Positions 57,815 to 64,000 of a stretch of DNA of 64,000 bases are shown here, one piece after another (within the stretch, counting starts at the first letter, position 1; the number at the start of each line of letters is the position of its first letter). The notes under the pieces are model-generated. The model made no database searches, was not told the DNA's origin, and was given only the letters and a program-made list of their open reading frames with translations. Location: the NCBI RefSeq assembly GCF_000721235.1, contig NZ_JOFH01000031.1:1-64000 (forward strand), given 5' to 3'. A program made the position numbers and the translations under genes. Source of the DNA: Streptomyces olivaceus (GTDB lineage Bacteria > Actinomycetota > Actinomycetes > Streptomycetales > Streptomycetaceae).

Positions 57815-58552
57815 CTACCCGGCCAGCTTGACGTTCGAACCCTTCACCGTGATCTCGACGCCGTCCTTCGCCGCCTCGACCTTGTCCAGCTCGATGCCGC
57901 CCGGCAGCTCGTCGATGGTCTGCTGGAAGTCGGTGATGGCCCGGATCCGCGACTCGGCGAGCTGCTTGCCGCCGATCTGGGGCAGGCCGTCGGCGACGAC
58001 CGAGACGTCGTTGTTCTTGACCGTGACCGAGCTGAGCACGTCGATCGGCTCCGGGTACTCCACGCCGAGCACCGTGGCCCGTACCGTCACCTTGATCTTG
58101 CCGCCGCCCCCGTCGGAGAGGCCGACGACCTTGGCGGTGACACCGGGCGCCACGTCGGTGGACTCGGACTTCGTGGCCTTCATCAGCTCGTCGTAGCTCA
58201 CGGTCGCGGTGCCGGTGGCGGTCGCCGCGGTGGCCGAGCTGTAGTCGCCGGAGAACTCGACGCCCTTCATGCGGGCGCTCAGGTCGGCGATACGGATCGT
58301 GTCGCCGCCATTGCCCGTGGAGGCCTCGTAGCCGTCGATGCCGACCTCCACCTCGTCCAGCTCGCCGCCGGCGACCTGCGTGAGGAAGGGGAAGCCGTTG
58401 ATGGAGACGTCCGGCGTCGAGGAGAGGTTCTCGGTGCTGCGCAGCTTGTCGGCGACCTCGTCCTCGGCGAACTTCACTGCGACGCGGTCGGCGATCACGA
58501 AGAGGCCGCCCAGGATCACGACGACGATCAACAGTATTCGCAGTGCGCGCAT
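57815..58552 (-). CDS. DUF2993 family secreted/anchored protein
   Basis: A 245-residue protein with an N-terminal hydrophobic helix (LRILLIVVVILGGLFVIADR) and a beta-rich outer domain: KLRSTENLSSTPDVSINGFP, GGELDEVEVGIDGYEAST and PQIGGKQLAESRIRAITDFQ. It matches DUF2993 (LmeA-like), lipid-binding proteins of the actinobacterial envelope. The mycobacterial relative acts in mannan elongation. ATG at 58552. Confidence 0.82.
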   Translation of the reverse strand: MRALRILLIVVVILGGLFVIADRVAVKFAEDEVADKLRSTENLSSTPDVSINGFPFLTQVAGGELDEVEVGIDGYEASTGNGGDTIRIADLSARMKGVEFSGDYSSATAATATGTATVSYDELMKATKSESTDVAPGVTAKVVGLSDGGGGKIKVTVRATVLGVEYPEPIDVLSSVTVKNNDVSVVADGLPQIGGKQLAESRIRAITDFQQTIDELPGGIELDKVEAAKDGVEITVKGSNVKLAG

Positions 58553-58698
58553 GCTTCTGTTCCCCAACCCTGGACGGTCCAACGACGGCGGCCCCCGACG
58601 GCCGGTGGCCGTCCAGCGCGAGCGTAACGCGGGGCGGTGGCACCCCCCGTATTTTGTCGAACAGCTGTGACAGGGGAGGCGCCCTCACTGTGCGCCGG

Positions 58699-59922
58699 TC
58701 AGGCCAGGGCCCGGCCCAGTACGTACACCGCCGGAGCCGCCACCGCGAGCGGCAGGGCAACGCCCGCCGTGAAGTGGACGAAGCGGGAGGGGTAGTCGTA
58801 CGCCGCGACCCGCAGGCCGATCAGCGCGCACACCGCCGCTCCCGCGCCGAGCAGCGCCCCCGACGCCCCGAAGTCCGTCATCGAGCCGACGGCGATCCCC
58901 GCACCGGCCGCCGCGAGCAGCGCGACGACGACGGAGACCGGGGTCGGCAGCGGCAGCGCGCGGGCCACGGCGGCCACCGCCACCGCGATCGCGCCGACCG
59001 TCACGGCCTCCGCGTCGGCGGCGAGGTACCCGCCCGCGATCACGGCCAGCGCCGCGGCGGCGACGGTCGCCATCAGGCCGTACATCCGCTCGTCGGGGTC
59101 GGCGTGCGAGCGCAGGGTGAGGACGAGGGACAGCAGCACCCACACCCCGAGGGTGCCGACGATCGCCGCCGGTGAACGGTCCGACACCAGCAGCGCCGCG
59201 TCGGCCGCCAGCGCGCCCGCGAAGCCCAGCGCGATGCCCTGCCGGGCCGGCCACATGCCGTTCAGCCGGAACCAGCCCGCCGCGGTGAGGCCCTGGAGGA
59301 CGACGAGCGGGACGAGCAGCGCGTACGTGCCGAGCGCCGCCGCGCCGGAGAGCAGCAGACCGAGCAGCGCGGTGAGGCCCGCGGGCTGCATCCCGGGGTC
59401 GATGATCGGCGAACGCCCCTCGGCACGGGCCCGCTGGGCGTCGGTGACGCGCGTGTTCCCGGCGACGGTCGCCGGACCGTAGCCGGCGCCGGCGCCGTCG
59501 GAGGGGGCGGAGGGAGCGGGAGCCGCGGGTGCGGGGGCGGGGGGCGCGTACGGCTGGCTCTGCGCCTGGTGCTGCGGCCGGCCGTAGTCAGGGGCGTACT
59601 GCTGCGCCTGCGGCGAGTGGGGCTGGTGGTGCGGCTGGGGCTGCTGCCCGTAGCCCTGCGGGGCCTGTGCGGCGTACGGCGGCAGATACGCCGTCTCGTC
59701 CGCGGAGACCGGGGGCTGCACCTGCGTCTCCCAGGTCTGCCCCTGCCACTGCTGCGTGTACTGGTCGGCGTTCGGGTCCGGCTGCGGCGCCCCGTACCCC
59801 TCGTACGGCTGCTGCGGCTGGTGCTGCTGCTGCGCGGGCCACGCCTGGGCGTCGTACCCCGCATACCCGTCGTACCCCTCGTACGGCTGCTGCGGCTGAT
59901 GCGGCTGGTTGGTCATCGTCAC
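58699..59922 (-). CDS. Multi-pass membrane protein with Gln/Pro-rich N-terminus
   Basis: A 407-residue protein. Residues 1-140 are low-complexity (Gln, Pro, Tyr; for example HQPQQPYEGYGAPQPDPNA), likely disordered in the cytosol. After the linker TVAGNTRVTDAQRARAEGRS, eight to nine membrane helices follow (for example LLSGAAALGTYALLVPLVVL, GTLGVWVLLSLVLTLRS). No transporter signature. Its start overlaps the MoaD-like stop by four bases. Confidence 0.7.
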   Translation of the reverse strand: MTMTNQPHQPQQPYEGYDGYAGYDAQAWPAQQQHQPQQPYEGYGAPQPDPNADQYTQQWQGQTWETQVQPPVSADETAYLPPYAAQAPQGYGQQPQPHHQPHSPQAQQYAPDYGRPQHQAQSQPYAPPAPAPAAPAPSAPSDGAGAGYGPATVAGNTRVTDAQRARAEGRSPIIDPGMQPAGLTALLGLLLSGAAALGTYALLVPLVVLQGLTAAGWFRLNGMWPARQGIALGFAGALAADAALLVSDRSPAAIVGTLGVWVLLSLVLTLRSHADPDERMYGLMATVAAAALAVIAGGYLAADAEAVTVGAIAVAVAAVARALPLPTPVSVVVALLAAAGAGIAVGSMTDFGASGALLGAGAAVCALIGLRVAAYDYPSRFVHFTAGVALPLAVAAPAVYVLGRALA

Positions 59923-60173
59923 CCTCCTGCGAACGGCGGGAGCACCTCGACCGTGCCGCCGTCGGCCAGCCGTACCGTCTCATGCCCGCGCACGCCCACG
60001 GGGTCGCCGTCGACGAGGAACGAGCAGCGCAGCAGCACGCGCGTGAGTTCGCCGGGGTGCCGCTCGCGCACCGCGCCGAGCGCGTCGGCGAGGGTGCCCG
60101 CGTCGTACGGTTCCTCGGCCACCCCCGCCGCGGCCTTCGCGGCGGCCCAGTAGCGCACCGTGACCTTTGCCAT
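59919..60173 (-). CDS. MoaD/ThiS-family sulfur-carrier protein
   Basis: An 84-residue beta-grasp protein: VTVRYWAAAKAAAGVAEEPY, DALGAVRERHPGELTRVLLR, CSFLVDGDPVG and the C-terminal LPPFAGG. The terminal Gly-Gly is what an E1-like enzyme adenylates to load sulfur for molybdopterin, thiamine or cysteine synthesis. Which pathway it serves cannot be told here, as no E1-like gene is adjacent. The ATG at 60173 is preceded by GAAGGATCC. Confidence 0.85.
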   Translation of the reverse strand: MAKVTVRYWAAAKAAAGVAEEPYDAGTLADALGAVRERHPGELTRVLLRCSFLVDGDPVGVRGHETVRLADGGTVEVLPPFAGG

Positions 60174-60255
60174 CTGGATCCTTCGTCGCCGGTGCCGGTC
60201 GGCGTCCGTGCCGACCGGCCGTGTCCACCGCCGGGTCGGCGGTGACCCCGTCAGG

Positions 60256-61215
60256 CTAGCCCGCCCGGGACACCGCCCAGTCGCCGATGCGGTGGAGCAG
60301 TCCGGCGTCCGAGGCGTTCTCGGCGTGGCCCATGCCGGGCTCCAGCCAGAGTTCGCCGTGGTCACCGGCCGCCTCGGCCAGCATCCGGGGGTGATCGAGG
60401 GGAAAGTAGCCGTCCCGGTCGCCGTGCACGACCAGCAGCGGCGTCGGGGCGATCCGCGCCGCCGCCCGGACCGGGGACAGCGGCACCGGGTCCCAGTCCC
60501 GGTGGTGGATACGGGTGCGCAGGCCGTAGCGGCCCACCACGCGCCCCGCGGGACGCATCACCAGCCAGTGCAGCCGGCGCATCGGCGCCGTGCCCCGGTA
60601 GTACCAGCGGGCGGGCGAGCTGACCGACACGACGGCGTCCGTACGGGCGTCACCACCGGGCGCCACCGGGGATACGCCGTCGCCACCGGACTCCGCCGCC
60701 GGGGAAGCACCGTCACCGCCGGACCCCGCCGGGGAAGCGCCGCCGCCCCTCCCGTCACCGCCGTACAGCGCCGCGTGCCGCAGGACCACCGAGCCGCCCA
60801 TGGAGAAGCCGACGGTCGCCACGCGCGCGTGCCCGAAGCCGCGCGCCCACGCGACCGCCGCCGCCAGGTCGAGCACCTCGCGGTCGCCGACGGTGGACCG
60901 GCCGCCGGAGGCGCCGTGCCCGCGGAAGGAGAACGTGACCACGGCACCGTGCCGCGCGAACGCCGCCGCGATCCGGCGCACGTGCGGCCGGTCCGCGTCG
61001 CCCGTGAAGCCGTGCGCGACGACGAAGACCAGGTCAGAAGCGCCACGATCGGTCGTACCCGGCTCGTACACGGCGTCGATCGGGACCCCGTCGGCCGTAC
61101 GGAGGAAGGTGCGCGCGCGGCTGCGGCGCGGCGCTTCCCGGGGCGTCTCGGGATCCGGACGATTGTCTCGGCGACGGGTGGAACGCGACACATGACCTGC
61201 CGGTCGGTTGCTCAT
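60256..61215 (-). CDS. Alpha/beta hydrolase with Gly/Ser repeat insert
   Basis: A 319-residue alpha/beta hydrolase of the lysophospholipase-like kind: [34 protein letters not shown], nucleophile Ser in [14 protein letters not shown], acid in [18 protein letters not shown], base His in [12 protein letters not shown]. After [11 protein letters not shown] a repetitive loop of about 30 residues is inserted ([13 protein letters not shown] units, 60655-60750). Function unknown. Divergent from glnR with 245 bp between. Confidence 0.8.
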   Translation of the reverse strand: MSNRPAGHVSRSTRRRDNRPDPETPREAPRRSRARTFLRTADGVPIDAVYEPGTTDRGASDLVFVVAHGFTGDADRPHVRRIAAAFARHGAVVTFSFRGHGASGGRSTVGDREVLDLAAAVAWARGFGHARVATVGFSMGGSVVLRHAALYGGDGRGGGASPAGSGGDGASPAAESGGDGVSPVAPGGDARTDAVVSVSSPARWYYRGTAPMRRLHWLVMRPAGRVVGRYGLRTRIHHRDWDPVPLSPVRAAARIAPTPLLVVHGDRDGYFPLDHPRMLAEAAGDHGELWLEPGMGHAENASDAGLLHRIGDWAVSRAG

Positions 61216-61460
61216 GTCGGCTATTCTGCTGGGCAGAGGACTCGGGCAGCGTAGCCCCCGGGTCCTTTCGTGCTTTCAGGAGCGATGCCGGGCGGACGCC
61301 GGGCGTTCACCTCCAGGACGCACCGCGGGCCCCACGGGCCGGGACCCGCACCTGTACGAAGCAGAGCCGCAGACGTCCTCGCAGGGACCCAGGAGGAACC
61401 AGACGTTATGGGCGAGCGAACCGGGCACGACCACAGGACGACCCAGGCAGGTGGGGCGCG

Positions 61461-62291
61461 ATGAGTTCTCTGCTGCTCCTGACCAACGCACTCCAGCCGT
61501 CGACGGAGGTGCTCCCCGCCCTCGGTCTGCTGCTGCACAACGTCCGTGTGGCCCCGGCGGAGGGACCCGCGCTCGTCGACACCCCGGGCGCCGACGTCAT
61601 CCTCGTCGACGGCCGCCGCGACCTTCCGCAGATCCGCAGCCTGTGCCAGCTGCTGCGCTCCACGGGCCTCAGCTGCCCGCTGGTGCTCGTCGTCACCGAG
61701 GGCGGTCTCGCCGCCGTCACCGCCGACTGGGGCATCGACGACGTGCTGCTTGACACCGCGGGTCCGGCGGAGGTCGAGGCGCGGCTGCGGCTGGCCACGG
61801 GCCGCCAGCAGATCAGCGGCGACGACTCCCCGATGGAGATCCGCAACGGCGACCTGTCGGTCGACGAGGCGACGTACTCCGCCAAGCTCAAGGGCCGGGT
61901 CCTGGACCTGACCTTCAAGGAGTTCGAGCTGATCAAGTACCTGGCCCAGCACCCGGGCCGGGTCTTCACCCGCGCCCAGCTGCTCCAGGAGGTGTGGGGC
62001 TACGACTACTTCGGCGGCACCCGCACGGTCGACGTGCACGTACGGCGGCTGCGCGCCAAGCTCGGCCCGGAGCACGAGTCGCTGATCGGCACGGTCCGCA
62101 ACGTCGGCTACCGCTTCGTGACGCCGGAGAAACCCGACAAGGGCGACAAGAGCGAGAAGGCCGAGAAGGCCGAGAAAGCCGGGAAGGCCGAGAAAGCCGA
62201 AGAGGCTCACGAGGCGGAGAAGGACGAGGCGCCCGGGAAGGCGGCCGCCGAGGCGAACGGGGCGGCGGGCGCGAGGTCATCCAAGGTGTGA
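61461..62291 (+). CDS. glnR: Global nitrogen regulator GlnR
   Basis: A 276-residue orphan OmpR-type regulator controlling glnA, amtB and other nitrogen genes. The N-terminal receiver-like domain is atypical ([16 protein letters not shown]) and self-dimerises without a kinase. The DNA-binding winged helix shows [40 protein letters not shown] and [13 protein letters not shown] Lys/Glu/Ala-rich tail (about 60 residues, [20 protein letters not shown]) follows. ATG at 61461 after GGTGGGGCG. Not linked to a histidine kinase, as expected. Confidence 0.93.
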   Translation: MSSLLLLTNALQPSTEVLPALGLLLHNVRVAPAEGPALVDTPGADVILVDGRRDLPQIRSLCQLLRSTGLSCPLVLVVTEGGLAAVTADWGIDDVLLDTAGPAEVEARLRLATGRQQISGDDSPMEIRNGDLSVDEATYSAKLKGRVLDLTFKEFELIKYLAQHPGRVFTRAQLLQEVWGYDYFGGTRTVDVHVRRLRAKLGPEHESLIGTVRNVGYRFVTPEKPDKGDKSEKAEKAEKAGKAEKAEEAHEAEKDEAPGKAAAEANGAAGARSSKV

Positions 62292-62333
62292 TACGCCCTG
62301 CCCGGGGCGGATCCATCCGCGTAGACTCCGCGC

Positions 62334-63356
62334 GTGGCCAAGGTGACTCGGGACGATGTGGCGCGGCTGGCGGGGACTTCCACCGCCGTCGTCAGCTACG
62401 TCATCAACAACGGACCCCGGCCGGTCGCCCCGGCCACGCGCGAGCGTGTCCTCGCCGCGATCAAGGAACTGGGGTACCGGCCGGACCGGGTCGCCCAGGC
62501 CATGGCGTCGCGGCGCACGGACCTCATAGGCCTGATCGTGCCGGACGCGCGCCAGCCGTTCTTCGCGGAGATGGCGCACGCGGTCGAGTGGGCCGCCTCC
62601 GAGCGCGGAAAAATGGTGCTCGTCGGCAACAGCGACTACGTAGGTGAGCGCGAGGTCCACTACCTGCGGGCCTTCCTCGGCATGCGGGTCTCGGGCCTGA
62701 TCCTGGTCAGCCACGCGCTGAACGACAACGCGGCCGCCGAGATCGACGCCTGGGACGCCCGGGTCGTGCTGCTGCACGAGCGCCCGGAGGCCATCGACGA
62801 CGTCGCCGTCGTCACCGACGACCTGGGCGGCGCCCAGCTCGCCGTACGCCACCTGCTGGAGCACGGGTACGCCTACGTCGCCTGCATGGGCGGCACCGCC
62901 GAGACGCCGTCCGTCGGCGACCCGGTCTCCGACCACGTCGAGGGCTGGCGGCGCGCGATGCAGGAGGCCGGGCTCCCGACCGAGGGCCGGCTCTTCGAGG
63001 CGCCGTACAACCGCTACGACGCGTACCGGGTGGGCCTGGAGCTGCTCGCCGGGCCGCAGCGCCCGCCCGCGATCTTCTGCTCGACCGACGACCAGGCGAT
63101 CGGCCTGCTGCGGGCCGCCCGCGAGCTGCGCATCGACGTGCCGGGCGAGCTGGCGGTGGCGGGCTTCGACGACATCAAGGAGGCGGACCTCACCGATCCG
63201 CCGCTGACCACGGTCGCCTCGGACCGGTCGGCGATGGCGCGGGCCGCGGTGGACCTGGTCCTGGACGACGGCCTGCGGGTGGCGGGCTCGCGGCGCGAGC
63301 GGCTGAAGCTCTTCCCGTCCCAGCTGGTGGTCCGCCAGTCCTGCGGCTGCGCGTAG
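62334..63356 (+). CDS. LacI-family transcriptional regulator
   Basis: A 340-residue repressor. The helix-turn-helix and hinge are [20 protein letters not shown], then [20 protein letters not shown] and [16 protein letters not shown]. The periplasmic-binding-protein-like core includes [34 protein letters not shown] and [20 protein letters not shown]. The end [11 protein letters not shown] is typical. GTG start. The sugar or nucleoside it senses is unknown. Gene order glnR-LacI is conserved in streptomycetes. Confidence 0.9.
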   Translation: MAKVTRDDVARLAGTSTAVVSYVINNGPRPVAPATRERVLAAIKELGYRPDRVAQAMASRRTDLIGLIVPDARQPFFAEMAHAVEWAASERGKMVLVGNSDYVGEREVHYLRAFLGMRVSGLILVSHALNDNAAAEIDAWDARVVLLHERPEAIDDVAVVTDDLGGAQLAVRHLLEHGYAYVACMGGTAETPSVGDPVSDHVEGWRRAMQEAGLPTEGRLFEAPYNRYDAYRVGLELLAGPQRPPAIFCSTDDQAIGLLRAARELRIDVPGELAVAGFDDIKEADLTDPPLTTVASDRSAMARAAVDLVLDDGLRVAGSRRERLKLFPSQLVVRQSCGCA

Positions 63357-63512
63357 AGCGCACACAGCGCGTAGAGCACGCACGCGCGTGGTCGCCGCCG
63401 GGACCGGGCGGGTCTGCATCGGGACCGGGCCCCTCTTTATATCGGGCATACGAGCTTCTGCCGGGCTTCTCAGGCGGCACTCAGGCCGTTCTCATGCGGG
63501 GGCGGGAAGCTC

Positions 63513-64000
63513 ATGAACATGACCGAGAGCCTCCGCCACAACGGCGAGTACGAGCACGCGCAAGAGAACCCGTACGCCAACCCGTACCAGGGCGCCCAGC
63601 AGCACGCCTCCACTCCCGTCGACCCGGAGTGGCCGCCCCCGCCCGCCCAGCCGCCCTACGCCGTGCAGGCCGGGCAGCCGGAACCGCCGCGGCAGAAGCG
63701 CAAGGCGCGGCGCGGCCCCGTGGCCCTGCTCGCGGCCGTGGCGATCGTCGCGGCGGCGGTCGGCGGCGGCACCGCGTTCGGCATCCAGGAACTGACCGGC
63801 AGCGACACCGTCGCCTCCAGCTCCACCAGCACCAACGTGGTGCCCTCCAGCCAGAAGGGCACGGTCTCCGGGGTCGCGAAGGCGGTCAGCCCGAGCATCG
63901 TCGAGATCAACGCCACCTCGAACGCGGGCTCCTCCACCGGCTCCGGCGTGATCATCACCGGCGACGGCGAGATCATCACCAACAACCACGTCGTGTCCGG
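63513..64000 (+). CDS. HtrA/trypsin-like serine protease, N-terminal part
   Basis: The window ends 162 codons into this gene. The cytosolic N-terminus is low-complexity (ENPYANPYQGAQQHASTPV, PEWPPPPAQPPYAVQAG). A basic patch (PRQKRKARR) precedes one membrane anchor (GPVALLAAVAIVAAAVGGG). The protease domain begins VSGVAKAVSPSIVEINATS, with STGSGVIITGDGEIITNNHV containing the catalytic His. HtrA-type proteases are envelope quality-control enzymes. ATG at 63513 (or 63519), after GGGCGGGAAG. Confidence 0.82.
   Translation, partial: MNMTESLRHNGEYEHAQENPYANPYQGAQQHASTPVDPEWPPPPAQPPYAVQAGQPEPPRQKRKARRGPVALLAAVAIVAAAVGGGTAFGIQELTGSDTVASSSTSTNVVPSSQKGTVSGVAKAVSPSIVEINATSNAGSSTGSGVIITGDGEIITNNHVVS

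Noticed and set aside
63360..63440. Repeat of GCGCGTAGAGC and CATCGGGACCGGGC as a CRISPR-like array
   Set aside because: Only two short copies of each with no uniform spacers; simple local duplications.

Overview
This window is high-GC actinobacterial DNA, almost certainly from a Streptomyces chromosome. The GC-rich codon third positions, the mycothiol gene mshA, the development genes devA/devB/devE and rsiG, nur, glnR and the many Streptomyces-only small proteins all point the same way. From about 25.3 kb to the right end the gene order runs from gpm and mshA through the dev genes, nur and a rhodanese to glnR. As I remember it, this matches a conserved core stretch of the S. coelicolor chromosome. 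Left of gpm the window is accessory DNA.

Left part (1-10.8 kb): broken insertion sequences and gene remnants between small stand-alone genes. These include an ATP-binding anti-sigma-like protein, an ECF sigma factor coupled to an alpha/beta hydrolase, a siderophore-interacting flavoprotein, a Uma2 nuclease-like protein and a DinB-like protein. Between 5.08 and 8.82 kb lies a 3.7-kb segment bounded by near-identical IS-type terminal inverted repeats and CTAG on both sides. It carries an IS427-like transposase, a small monooxygenase, a DJ-1/PfpI protein and a glutathione-independent formaldehyde dehydrogenase. Next come a decayed Mrr-type nuclease, a SnoaL-like protein and a VapBC-type toxin-antitoxin pair with a palindromic operator.

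Middle part (10.8-25.1 kb): an apparently uncharacterised oxidative cluster. A MarR regulator faces seven co-directional genes: aldo/keto reductase, two Gal80-like Gfo/Idh/MocA proteins, zinc alcohol dehydrogenase, metallo-beta-lactamase-fold hydrolase, quinone oxidoreductase and dehalogenase-like hydrolase. Facing it on the other strand are a monooxygenase-like membrane protein, an aldehyde dehydrogenase, a LAL-type LuxR regulator and the stump of a luciferase-like monooxygenase; an HxlR regulator closes the block. It reads as a catabolic or detoxification unit for an unknown organic substrate.

Right part (25.3-64 kb): core genes. gpm, MFS exporter, DUF2000/AraC pair, YbjN-mshA, methyltransferase, NlpC/P60 hydrolase, receiver-PP2C phosphatase, XRE/HbhA-like pair, HelD-like ATPase with TetR, kinase-like protein, devB-devA and its paralogue devE, each dev regulator divergent from a about 60-aa membrane microprotein. 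Then asparaginase-like protein, rsiG, dtd, RidA/HxlR, ygfZ, nur, nitrobindin-like protein, a 32-aa membrane peptide, an XRE/DUF397 pair, a DsrE protein, three overlapping membrane-anchored genes, a cysteine-type leader peptide ahead of a rhodanese/DUF1416 pair, MoaD-like protein, glnR, a LacI regulator and the start of an HtrA-like protease. Themes are sporulation control (devA, devE, rsiG, XRE/DUF397), nitrogen (glnR), nickel (nur), sulfur (leader peptide, rhodanese) and thiol metabolism (mshA).
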